Origin: Rhexocercosporidium sp. MPI-PUGE-AT-0058
Taxonomy: Eukaryota > Ascomycota > Leotiomycetes > Helotiales
Direction of reading: 5' to 3'
NCBI GenBank assembly: GCA_020746875.1
Contig: JAGTJL010000019.1
Coordinates: 1,178,001-1,242,000, forward strand
Length of the DNA stretch: 64,000 nt
This document shows positions 35,288 through 47,766 of this stretch, one piece after another (within the stretch, counting starts at the first letter, position 1; the number at the start of each line of letters is the position of its first letter). The translations under genes were made by a program, and so were the position numbers. The notes below the pieces were generated by a model. The model saw only the letters and a program-made list of their open reading frames with translations, did no database searches and was not told where the DNA came from.

Positions 35288-35545
35288 TATAATAATAAAT
35301 ATACTTAAGAGCTTTTCAACGAGTTAAGGAATTTAGGGGTTTAGAAGTAATTAAGTCATACCGAGTCGGATTAATACCGAAGGGGTTTCGAAGGAGCTTA
35401 TATATATAAATTCATACTTCTTCCACTCTTTTTTTTCTTCTTCATCTTCTTGTTTCCTTTATATTAAACTTATTAACTCTTAATAGCCTCAGCTAAAGTA
35501 CTACTATATACCTCTTATACCGCTCTCTTAGCTAGTGTCGTTACA
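35288..35545 (+). repeat. right LTR of the gypsy element
   Basis: 258 bp homologous to 24392-24649, preceded by a purine-rich tract and followed by the GTATA target duplication. It ends with an intact TGTCGTTACA where the left copy has been converted to an all A/T sequence. Confidence 0.92.
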
Positions 35546-35550
35546 GTATA
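35546..35550 (+). repeat. target site duplication (right copy), GTATA
   Basis: Exact match of the 5 bases preceding the left LTR. Confidence 0.85.
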
Positions 35551-36022
35551 TTAAAGTAAAGATATTATAGAGGAGAGATTGTCGAAACTGCCTTAGAGAG
35601 AGGTTTCACGACTCTACCCCTTTACTAAAGAAACATCGCCGTATGTTAAGGGAAATCTCTCTTAATTTTAATTGCCTTTATGCTCGTAAATAGTTATATT
35701 ATAGTTATTTAAAGTATTAAGTGTATTTATGTTATTTAGGCGACTGTTTTAATTAATATTATAGAAATACGTAGAATTAAAGCATTCTTATATAAAATCC
35801 TAGCTCTTTGATTGGCCCAAACCCCTGTCTCGGGTAATTCTCTTAGCCTGGCAGTCCATGGGATAACACAAAATGTCCAATTCTAGTTTAGCTTAACCCA
35901 ACTCCTAGCGTCTCGCTTAAATTCGACCGCCCGCCGCAGCTAACTTCGTAAACACCAGCTCTACTTACTCTCAGCATCTTCTTCTTTTCGCGCAACACGC
36001 GAGCCCACTACGACTATTCAAG

Positions 36023-37164
36023 ATGGTGAGGCCCACAGAAGAGAACATCATCACAGCGGTCAAGGCCGTTCGTCTTCGAGATCCAACACTTGCTCGCGCC
36101 AAAGTCCTTAGACAACTCAAAGAAAAGAATGGCTGGGAGTATGAAACCTAAGATCCCCTCTCCCACAGAGGACATTCTCAAAGCAAATAGTCCTGAGGAC
36201 TGGTGTGCGATAGAATGAGCGAGAAGCGTCTGAAAGCATGCATGGATTCCAATAAGCTTGGCGCTGTTGCTCCTCCTCTTGACCCAGAGTCTCTGAAGCC
36301 TCGAGATGCCATTTTTGATGAAATTGTCAAGGAAGCCTTCCAAGAACTCAAACGCCGTCCGTGTTCCACGACTCATATAATTGCCAGAAAGAAATGTATC
36401 AGATCAAAATCAGAGCTGATAAATCTGAATTTAGTTGAAAGAGAATTCTTGATAAGCCTCTCCCATTGCGATGCAAAGGCATTGATTCCAATTCCTGGTA
36501 TCAATTCCAAGGAGTTGCCTCTCAAAGTTGCAGTCAGTCAGCGTCACTATGTTGAGATTCTCCTCACTCTCAAGGGTTTCAAATCCTGTACTGCGATGTT
36601 CCATCCTGAAGCAAATCACATCTTTACTCGTCTGTATGTATTCGTTTCCCCCTTTTCTTCTTCTTCGTATTTTTGTAACCTTTCTGCAATTGCACCACGG
36701 TGACCTGACTTGTAATTTGAAGCATCAACGAAGTCTTCAAGCCCATCATCAAGAAACACAAACTCAAATCCTACGGCTTCGACCTCCGCCAAATTGGACA
36801 CGCAACCATGATTGACGTGGGACGGACCCAACTCGACATGTTCTGGCGCGGTGGCTGGGTGTTCGCCGACATAACTTCCCCACTCTGGCCCGACATACAA
36901 TCCCTCTTCTGCTCCGCTACGCAACTCAACATCTCCAGAGCAGAACACAATGGGTACCAAGACAAATTGTGCAAAGTTCTCGGATATCCTATCCCTGGCT
37001 ACCCCAAGCAGGAGAAGTTCAATAGAGTGTGTTATATGGATGAGACAGAGTGTGGGGAGTTCGCTAGGTTGACAGGGAAGAGTGAGGATGAAATTCAGGT
37101 CGTTGGCTTTGAATATGATGATGACGATGGTGATAAGGAGAGATGGACGAAATGCGAGTTCTGA
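36023..37164 (+). CDS. conserved-looking protein of unknown function
   Basis: Three exons, 36023-36138, 36214-36633 and 36723-37164, with introns of 75 and 89 nt, encode 325 residues. I do not recognise the family. The N-terminal 50 residues (PTEENIITAVKAVRLRDPTL, AKVLRQLKEKNGWEMSEKRL) form a helical module seen at the start of several fungal proteins. The middle contains KALIPIPGINSKELPLKVAV and the C-terminal half is compact and globular-looking (YGFDLRQIGHATMIDVGRTQ, MFWRGGWVFADITSPLWP, YPIPGYPKQEKF), ending in an acidic DDDDGD stretch. No signal peptide or membrane segment is seen. Both junctions restore uninterrupted, plausible protein. The gene starts only about 220 bp from the RIP-damaged block yet shows no obvious nonsense changes. 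Confidence 0.7.
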
Positions 37165-37692
37165 TTCTCTATAGATACTGAGGACAACGAAGAGCTAATT
37201 GAGGGAACGTAGGTCTAATTCATTTTGAGGGTTGTCAGCGGGGAATGAAGAGTGTAGGAAGCAGGCTGGAACTTGATTTGCGTGGTCATGATGGCCTCTT
37301 CGATCATGTCTGCAAGAGCCAGGGCTGACACACAGTGGGGGGCCTGACGTATTCAAAAAAAAAAAATCCCAGGGCGCTGGAAAGCTGAGCGTCGTGCAGG
37401 AAAAGCATGTTTAGGCATGGCTGATGCAGTTAAGCTCCTGAACCAACCATGTTCTACTGTGGGGTTGATAGACCAAAGACACCAAGAAATTTATGCTAAT
37501 CATCTTAGGACTTGACGTGATTATTATATTGTCTCTCTCGATATATTCGTTCCCGATCATTCCAACCTGACTCCAAATTCCCGCCATGCCATGCCATGCC
37601 GTAAAATACACACCCTTCCCCTACCAAAGAAGGTTGTCCACCATCCCCTTCCTTCGGAGGTCCTCAGTATCTCGATATCCTACAATTTCTAC
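37165..37692. other. convergent 3' intergenic region
   Basis: Holds the 3' flanks of the two convergent genes, with an A-run at about 37355-37367 and a short tandem ATGCC repeat near 37587-37600. No gene is seen. Confidence 0.45.
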
Positions 37693-38749
37693 TCAGTCCC
37701 TTTTTCCCATGCCCCAGCCATTGCCAACTCCATAGCCCAGAGGTGTAGCTCCACCTAAGCCTCTCCCCTTCAGCCTCTTCGGCAATACGATACCTAGAAA
37801 CCAAACTGCGCTGCCCAAAGCACCAGCTCCTGCACTGAGTACACAGTAGAAGAATGTGCTGGCGTAGAAATGCCCTCCCATACCAGCCCATTCGATTTTC
37901 CCATTCTCTCTCGGCAGATGCGGTGTGGGGAACCAGCGTACGCTGAACTGTAATGGCAAGGGATCACCGATGATCAACTTCTTCGTCAAAGCAGCCGGAC
38001 CGGTGGTATGTGACAATGGACTTGTGCTGTATGCTGCCCCAGAATCAATCACTCCACTATCGTGTGGGTGGAGGTGGTGTTTTGGGGTTGAGTGAAGGAG
38101 TATATTCAAATGTGTTGAAATGTGTAGATGCGACTGTTGCAACGTCCCTGCCAGAGCGAATATCAAGGGAACAAACTCTTGTTGGAATTCTGCGGGGAGC
38201 TGTGAGGCAGTCGTTCCACCTGGGTGAATATGTGCAGGTGGTCGAGAAGGTATTCGGCAGGAGAGGGGGGCATCGTTGTGGATGTAGAATTCGAGGAGGT
38301 GGAAGAAGGGGTCGGTAATAAAGGCAATAGTACAATTGAGTTCTTTTCAAGAGTTAGTGGTTGGGAATCTAAGGGCAAAGTTTAGCTCACCATCTTCAAT
38401 TCCGTACTGCAGCTCTAAAGGCTTTCCTGTTTCATGGCAGACTGGAAATGGGATATATTCTAATTCATTCTTGTCGTTCGAGATATGCTCGCCCGTATCA
38501 CTGTGTTGCCGTTAGTCCCTGCTACCAGACAACCACTGTACTCCTCCCAGAACCTAGTCCTCTCCTGAGTATTCCCTCTTTTAGAAGAACTCACATTGAT
38601 CTGTTCAAACAGCTGACCGGTATCTTCGCACCATAATGGTAAGATGGCAAAGGAATCTTGCTATGCTCTTCCTCAGCCTGGATTCCTTGGGCTCCAAGCA
38701 GCAGTGCTCCAGCTCCTAAAAGGAAGCTCCAGCCAATGCTTCGCGCCAT
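37693..38749 (-). CDS. putative type-I membrane protein of the secretory pathway, function unknown
   Basis: Three exons on the minus strand, 38749-38595, 38500-38391 and 38342-37693, give 304 residues. The second intron (48 nt) uses a CTAAC branch site and the acceptor AAAAG; an earlier TTAG would give a 22-nt intron and was rejected. Residues 1-25 (MARSIGWSFLLGAGALLLGA...) form a signal peptide. The luminal part has paired Cys (PVSCLNRS, PFPVCHETGKP, LNCTIAFITDPFF, PLSCRIPSRP) and Asn-x-Ser/Thr sites. A single transmembrane helix lies at about 249-276 (FFYCVLSAGAGALGSAVWFL), followed by a short basic Gly-rich cytosolic tail. The layout fits an ER or Golgi protein or a receptor-like factor. 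I cannot name the family. Confidence 0.72.
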
Positions 38750-40485
38750 AATGTCCTCTGGACCTCAGCGTTCCCTTCTTCTCGTCGACTTCTCTCGGGC
38801 TCCAAGGTCGAGAAGCTATGTGGTCATAATGCGCTGCTGTGGTCGTCGCCGGCGCAAAGAGATGTTGACACTTCGATAACAAACATCATGGAGTTCGCGT
38901 TAAGGTTATCGGGCTCTAGCGCGCCGAGGTTTTAGCTCGCTGTCACGTGTCGTTTCCTTTCTCGCTACCCCTTTAATCATTCCCAAGCTAGAAACGGTGC
39001 ATAACAAGAGTAGATACCTCTCGATTTCGAGTATGAGACTCTATGTACTTTAAGTTCTCAAGATGAAGATGATGGGGTGGAGTTACCGTATATTCGAGAA
39101 GTGGCTATCTCTCTAAGTCCTCAGATACAGTCAAGATACGAAGCTTTTTGAGGCTTCCGATGCTCCGGTTACCACAGGCAAAGAATTTACAGTACGATTA
39201 TCACAAACATCGGCACGGCTGGATCATTGACGTCGATGGATGGGAGCACAACATCACATACCTTGGAAAAGCTGGCGCCACTTGGTGTATCAAATATATT
39301 GGTGGTGAAAGCTATGGTTATACTAAATACGTAGGTAGATACATTGATCAGAAAACCCGTCTCAAGTCATACAATACTTAAAATTCGAAAAGCGGGCAAC
39401 TCGAACTCATGTTCTGGTATCAAGAGAATGCCACTTCGGTCGCGCAACGCTTCTCCTCCTGTGCTGTCCAATTCCTTCCATTGGGAACGGGCTTGAATGC
39501 TGACCCGGAAGGCTACTTGCATGGGTAAGACTTTCCCGTCCGTTTTGCTCTTTTCCTTAGAAAATGAGGTGAACTCTGGTCAGAAATTCGCCTAGACTCT
39601 TAAAGGGCTACGCTGTCGTATCTCACCAATCCACTGTTCTTGGAGTTCGGTACTATTCGATTGAAGTTTAGAGAGTACGTGCGAGCTGACGGGGTCTTTC
39701 TCACGGCCTTCTCTCCTTGCGCAAACACACCTGAGAGCAGATTTAATGCATTCCTAAAGAACGCTTTCAGTCTTAAATAGAAGCTTGGATCGTCCACGCC
39801 ATGCAAATTCACCTTCAATGTTCGAGTCAGCCTCTGCCGCCGTGGACCAAACCTGCCCCCGGACTCTGGCTACGTCAAAAATGCCAGTCACATTGCCGAT
39901 ACACTACCTGAAAATCGAGTTTACATCGAAGATCCTGAGTTGACCGAAGCCCCGTTACCTTTGCTTAACTTGGGGAAGGGTACTTGGGGTTCACCGGCGA
40001 TGAAAGTTACGACAAAACAACAACGGAGTTGCTATTTGCTATGTGTAATATGTGAGAGATATTGGTCAATGAAATTTCATGGAAACCCACCCATATCGTC
40101 AAGGAAATGCTTGCACTTCAATACTACTTCGTTGTCGTTTACTTCCTAATCTGTTTGGGAGTCATCCGTGAGAGTCATTTGACTAAGCGAAGATCGAGTG
40201 TATCCAACATTCGGAGAGCGTATAGCAATTTTCATTAACTGTATCTCAATAAACTGCAATGAAATATTCTATAGACTGAGGCATAGGGCATTACCCTCTT
40301 CCAATGCAGCCATTTCAAGTTGTCCAATGAGCAGCTGTATCTTGGCGGCCGTGTATGGGTGGGGCTGCATCTTCAGCCTCACTCTGCATTGGTGCAGGCT
40401 TGAACTTCAACATCCTCAGACTACTCTCAAGTTCAGTCTCTGTAGCGGTCAAGAACCAGCACCAGTGGTGGCGCTGACGGATGAC
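38750..40485. other. intergenic region with possible coding relics
   Basis: No intact gene. At 39148-39381 (+) a 77-codon frame (HGWIIDVDGWEHNITYLGKA, YIGGESYGYTKYVGRYID) and at about 39388-39523 (+), ending at a GTAAG donor, QLELMFWYQENATSVAQRF and FLPLGTGLNADPEGYLHG look protein-derived but sit in different frames and connect to nothing recognisable. They may be remnants of one or two dead genes close to the RIP block. The last 300 bases are the leader of the fusion gene downstream. Confidence 0.35.
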
Positions 40486-43145
40486 ATGGGCGACCCTTTA
40501 TCCATCACGACAGGGGTTCTCGCTCTCCTAGGGACTTGTCTCAAAGTAGGCTGGCAGCTGAAGCAATTCCACGACGGTGCCACGATAGCAAACACTAAGG
40601 TCCAATCCTTACTCACGGACGTCGAGGGCTATACTCGGGTACTGCAGTCGATGAAAGAGACATTCGGGCAGGAGAAAATCAAGTCGACTCTGGAGGCGAC
40701 TGGCCATGTCGGGAGCCACTGGAGTAACCTCTCAGCTTCGATTCGCGACGGTCAAGACAGTTTATCACAGCTTGAAGCTACCCTCGAAAAGGTCAATAAG
40801 AATGCCAGCGTACTGGATGGGGCAAGGAAGCACATCAGGCTCATGGTAGCCGCGGATGAAATTGTTATGTACCAACAGCAGATACGATCGTATCGCGATA
40901 CTTTGCAGCTGTCGCTGCAGACGGTCATCCTGTGAGTCGCAATTTGAACTTACATTATATGTAATACCGTGACTCATTTGCGTGCAGATGGAATCAAGTC
41001 TCGTTTCAGGAGTCGAGCGACCAAGTCTTGCCAAGCCTAGACTCACTTCACAAGGAGATCAGACGACTGGCACAAGACTTCAATGCTCAGATATCTGACC
41101 TTCAAAATCTCGTGCAGGCAAATCAATCAAGCAATGGGATGGAATCTTTGAGGCAATTACGGAGCACCGTTCAATCGGCAGCTACTATTGTATCTTCAGC
41201 TTCTACGATCATGGGTGTTGATCTGGATCAGGATGGCAGTTCCGAGTTTGGAGATTACTTTCCCCCACAGCCGAATGAAGCCATGCATAGGTGGCTGTCG
41301 TCTAATACTGTCTACGAATTTGGACAAGACGATGAAATTGAGCAGCAATATAGAGACGATGCCGGAACTTCGGAGACTGCCAGTAATCTTGACAACTCAG
41401 GATCAGACTCCGATAGCGATTTGGACGCGGAGATATCTCAAATACTTTCAAGAAAAGGTGTTGAGAAGCTCACCTTGGAAGATTGGGAGGGGGCTGAGAA
41501 TTTATTGCGGAAATCTTTAGCAAGAGCACCGCGATCCAATCTGGACAGCCGTCGTCAAATTTAGAATTCTCTCTACGTGGCTTGCAAGAGCCAAAAGAAA
41601 TACGAGGAATGTCGTACTGCGCTATTAGACAATCTTTCTCTCCAGCCCAAAGATACTCATACCGGCAATCTGGCCACCCTGGATATTCTGCATTCTCTGT
41701 GTGATGTTCTTCGACTTCAGAGATCTTACTCGGAAGCAATGCTGTATGGTCGCAGAGCATTGAAAGGATTCCGCAAACTTGGTGGATTAGAAGGGGATGC
41801 TGGGACCATGACGTCGCTGATGCTGCTCGTCACGGTGTGTCAAGATGAGGGAAATCATGACGAGGGAGATGCTTTCACTGCCATTCTGAATGACTTTCGA
41901 GCCAAGAAAGTTGCTGATCTCCCAGCATTAATAGAAGGGACCCAGGCAAGCCAGGAAGACTCCTCGATGGCACCAACAGCAAGTAAGCTATCATCAGGGC
42001 GCTTGCATCAGTCGAATCAACATCGAGGGTACCCACAGCAAGTCTATTACCCTCTTCGTGAGCAACCAGACTCCATATACTTGACGGGCACCGAGCAAAA
42101 CCCACGGGATCAACCCCCACCAGGTATCAGCAGCACAATGGATCTACAGCAGAAATACTTACAGCCCTTCGAAAATACTGAAATGGCATCAACGACAAAC
42201 CTCTCGACCGACGAAACACAACCTGTTTCCAACAAACCTTCTCCGGATATGAACTCCTTCGACCAGGGGTATGCACCCGCTAAGAAGGTGATTATTGTGG
42301 GAGGCGTTGCATGTGGTAAAACTGCGTTTTTGATGTAAGTACATCTTGTTCCTACATCATTGATGACGACCTCATGTCCGCCAACAGGTTCGCAAAGTAT
42401 GGAGCCTTTCCCATAGTAAGACACATACTTCCGTACTACTTGGAGCCGGGTCGCGGAGCTAATACACGAGTAGGAACACAACCCGACTCCACGGTTTGAT
42501 AATAGAATTACAATTAGCGCAGACTACTTTGAAACCCTTTCTTTTGTGGATACACCTGGACATGAATATTATGGCCTTGACCGAATTAATCATTACAAAT
42601 GTACTCGCGTCTGTGTACTAGCCTTCGCGATCAATAACCCAGACTCGCTTGGCGATGTACGCAAGAAGGTTAGTTCCGTACCTTGAACCCAAATTTGTAC
42701 AGTTTGGCATGACTTTCAAGTTGCTGACCTTTAGTTTACGTGATGAAGTGGCTAATCGAGGCACGGAAATACGCGCCTTTAAGCCCCGTCCTTCTCTTAG
42801 GCCTGAAATCAGATTTGAGGAACGATTCAGAGACAATTGAGCGACTTGCCAAATCATCTCAGCACCCTGTCACAATTGCAGAAGTATGCTACTATTCTCC
42901 ATTAGAAGGATGGGACCTTGGCAGGCTGTCCAATAAGTCTACTCAGCTGATTTCAACTTTAGGCAAGAAATATACAGGGCAAGATCGGTGCTACCTTGTA
43001 CTTAGAGTGTTCTGCCTTGACTGGGGAGGGCGTGCAAAAGGCACTGGGTTCTATCTCGAAAGAAGCTATGAAAAAACCTAAGCTACCAAAACCCAAGGAG
43101 ATAATGCAACGTCGGCTGGGCTGGCTATTTGGGAGGCGTTCATAG
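40486..43145 (+). CDS. STAND-type N-terminal domain / TPR / Rho-family GTPase fusion gene, interrupted by one in-frame TAG
   Basis: Six exons, 40486-40931, 40988-42334, 42388-42415, 42474-42668, 42749-42883 and 42963-43145, give 777 codons plus stop, with one TAG at codon 341 (41562-41564) in the middle of exon 2. Residues 1 to about 170 (MGDPLSITTGVLALLGTCLK...) match the fungal N-terminal domain of STAND/NLR-like proteins. A TPR-like region spans about 315-440. A Ser/Gln-rich linker precedes a Rho-type GTPase domain (about 582-765): P-loop GGVACGKT 587-594, switch I Thr612, DTPGHE 633-638, LKSD 691-694, the Rho insert-like SETIERLAKSSQ, and CSAL 733-736. Relative to Cdc42/Rho, Gly12 is Val589 and Gln61 is His637. 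There is no CaaX tail; it ends in a basic, aromatic RRLGWLFGRRS. CAG-to-TAG would explain the stop. The reading could otherwise be two genes, 40486-41564 and a downstream part lacking its own ATG near the frame start. Confidence 0.78.
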
Positions 43146-45976
43146 TCCTTCTTCATGGTAATGCAAACTCTCTCGGCATCCATATATTTACACTATTTTG
43201 AGAAATACTCTTATGATACTAGTCCCTTGTCCTGTGTTGCAAGCGCGATATCTCCCCACAAGCTCGTCAAAATTCTCTAGTCGAATTTTTCGCTTAGCAA
43301 GTACATAATCGTCCTATCCAACTTTTACTTTAGGCGGGTTCAGCCCGACCCACTTCAATGAGTTAGACATCAGGACATCCAATCAGGCTCAGTAACCACT
43401 GGAGTCTCTAGTCCACACATGGCCTATATCCTCACCCAAATTCTGTAGCAATCTAAGGCTTGGATCCACTTTTCACGGTAACGATGAGTTTCCCGTCCGC
43501 CTCCCTCTTGCATCTCAAAAGCGTGGTATATATTCAACCACAAACTTACATTCCAAGGGGAACTATTAAGATAAGATCAAAGTCTAAGCCACGGCTTCAG
43601 GAAAATCTAGAAGTTCAAGAACTTCTCATTCTTTAGGTAATTTTGAAAAGCTCTGCAATATAAGTGCCATTTATAGAAAGAAGAGGGCCTGGATGAAGAC
43701 TGCGATCAATACATCATCTCTGTACTTTGAAATTTCTAATATCGCTGTCATATTATATCTTTGCTGTCAAGAAGTGTCTTTGATTTCTCCCACTTAATTT
43801 CTGCTTATGTACTTTACAACTTTACTAATACGAAGGCGTTTCTAATTACCTTACTATCCTATGGAATTTCTCGACAGCATGTAATACAAGAGTCATGAGC
43901 CTCTCACTTGTACCTTGAACATCTGTCCACAAGCACTCGTATAACATCGTGTCGCGGCTCTCAATTGTGAGTCTTGAGGGAGAAATAACTTGAGAACCTA
44001 TGTTTTATGTACAGTACTTCTCATTCTCTATATGTACTTGGCAATTGCTAATGCCAGGTGAAAGTTACAACGAATTATAAGAGTGATTGCATTTGGTATT
44101 GCCCCTTTCATACCCGTCCCACAAGACAATGCTTGTTGTGATTGCAAAACAATCACAACAGGTACACTTCTTGTCTCCCGAACGCTGCTGGAAATTTCAA
44201 TCGCCCTGCCTTGCCTCACTCTCCACCTCTCCTTTTCCATCTTGAACAATCTCTTGTTCCTTTCCTTCTGCACATAGTAGATTTCAACAGTAACCAATCT
44301 AGCCAGCATCAAATGAGATTCACGCAATCCCATTGGTGAGATTCTAAGATCACGAGTGCGAGGAAGGCCAGCAGGCAAGGTACTCGAGAAAGAACCCGAA
44401 GAGAAGCCAAGTTTTCGACTAGAGATCTGGCTCCTGTTTCTCTGCGTATTGGTATGTTACTGCTCTTAATCTGCACAAACCTGGCCTAATCTCTATCGAG
44501 AATTTTGTTGTGCAAAGCTCTAATCGACGGTAGGCATGGCTCTCTCAAAGTAGTAGCAAAAGTGTCTAATTCTAGGAAGAGGCCCTGTACGCAACTGCCC
44601 CTATAACTGGCCCTGCTTACGTAGGCTAGGCACGTGCGCATACCTGTATTGCACAACAAATTTTCAATAACATGACTCGTCGTTTCTGACCTCACTGTCA
44701 ATTCCACTAAAACTCGCATTAGGTCAACATAACCACCCACCCTCTCACACTCATCACCTCTTACAATCAAAAAGCATTCCAGTGTGCCCCAATCCTAGCG
44801 CTCACTCCCACCCCTTTCCAATCTAGATTCATAACGAGCACCTACTGCACGACTTCAAGTAGTCCCCACACTTGAACTTTCTTGGGCGCATGCGGATCCA
44901 TGTTGACACCAGTCCGTTTCGAAAAGTAATGGACTTTATACTACACTTCACGGCCACGTCGCCATTCGATCTAAACTAAAGTTAACTACTCAACCACTCA
45001 CTCACCCATCTTCCCTCGCATTTAATACACATCTCCCATTAAATATACGCCGATTGACCATTCACTGGTCTTACAATTTACACCGTTCAAAGTTCCTCCC
45101 TCGTCTCTCAACTCTCAGCCCACAGCAGCAGTCTATATGAACCTCCTTCCCTTCCTTCCCATCAAGTCCCAACCAGCCAACTAATCAATCAAAAATCAAT
45201 CAATCAACAACCACATCCTGCGTCTACGCCGACCAAAAAACTCCCAAACTATCCGATTTCTGCTCCTCCCCCACTCCTCTATCCAAGACAAAACATGCCC
45301 ACCTCACCACCACCACAACCACCACGCCCAACCAATCCCGCGCTAAATTTCCAATAAAATAAGAACAACCCAACTCATCTCATCTCACTATCAATGCCCA
45401 TAACTATTATCAAGTTGCCACACCCTCCTCGTTATCAAAATCACCCACTCCAATCCAATCCAACCTCATATCTCATTCCCCTATCTAATTATCTCTGTCT
45501 TAGGACAAAAGAAAAGAAAAAGAAAAATTAAAATCAAAGTCGAGATACCTTCTTCCTCGAATCCTCTTTTTTAAATCCTTCCTCCCTTCACTCTCGGATT
45601 AGCTTTATGTTTCAGTTTTTAACCCTAACATCTTGCGTCGCTTAGATCGGTTACCGCCATTACTAGACTTTCCTGGGGGCCATGGCCACCCGGGGTTTTC
45701 CTATGTATTTATATAATACTGTAAGCGAGATCCGCGGGCGATGTTCCTGAGAGTGAGAGTAGAGGGAGAAACGGGAAGATGCAAAAAATATATCGAGCGT
45801 GTAGTACCGAGATGAAAGGGTCAGAGAAATGCATAAAAAATTATTCAATACTCTCATTCAATTCCATTTTCATTTCAATATTCACGTTCATTTGTACGTT
45901 TATTCATAACTCATCAACTACTCAACCCGTTGTCCTCCACCTATCCCAATTTTTACTCCCATCTCTCGTCAAACAT
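43146..45976. other. intergenic region of about 2.8 kb
   Basis: No gene is supported. The right part (about 44700-45540) is C- and A-rich on the + strand with CAATCAATCAA-like runs and many CCCAC blocks, composition often found in long leaders or promoters, yet no + strand gene follows before the convergent isomerase gene. It may host a non-coding transcript, or simply the isomerase 3' region from about 45600. Confidence 0.4.

Positions 45977-47766
<1,790 letters not shown>

Larger units (their letters stand above)
24392..35545 (+). mobile_element. Ty3/gypsy LTR retrotransposon (chromovirus), complete but RIP-inactivated
   Basis: The element spans 11154 bp, about 7.6 kb without the nested transposon. 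Two 258-bp LTRs (24392-24649, 35288-35545) begin TGT or its RIP derivative and end ACA or its derivative, flanked by the same 5 bp. Pol order is that of Ty3/gypsy: protease-like region about 26.4-27.25 kb; reverse transcriptase 31005-31580 with LRFYINYRRLN, TFRIKYRTYKCKVLLFG and IYFNNILIYSE, where both catalytic Asp of the YxDD box now read Asn; RNase H about 31.7-32.15 kb; integrase about 32.45-33.1 kb with HGFNRILIFINRL; and a C-terminal chromodomain about 33.6-33.85 kb (ILNIKLYYNVLKY, YKLRNFYAAYFNK) in which Trp codons have become stops. Gag presumably lies at about 25.1-26.3 kb. A purine-rich tract (AAAAAAGAGATAA) precedes the right LTR. No copy here can be active. Confidence 0.92.
22740..35800. 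repeat. AT-rich RIP-mutated transposon block
   Basis: Composition shifts abruptly to A/T and TA dinucleotides, stops occur in every frame, and CA/TG dinucleotides become rare while CG remains frequent. That is the expected residue of repeat-induced point mutation, which converts CpA to TpA on both strands in duplicated DNA before meiosis. Within it lie a complete gypsy element with a nested pogo/Fot1-like element, plus damaged flanking repeat sequence at 22740-24391 and 35551-35800. Flanking genes regain normal composition within a few hundred bases. Confidence 0.9.
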
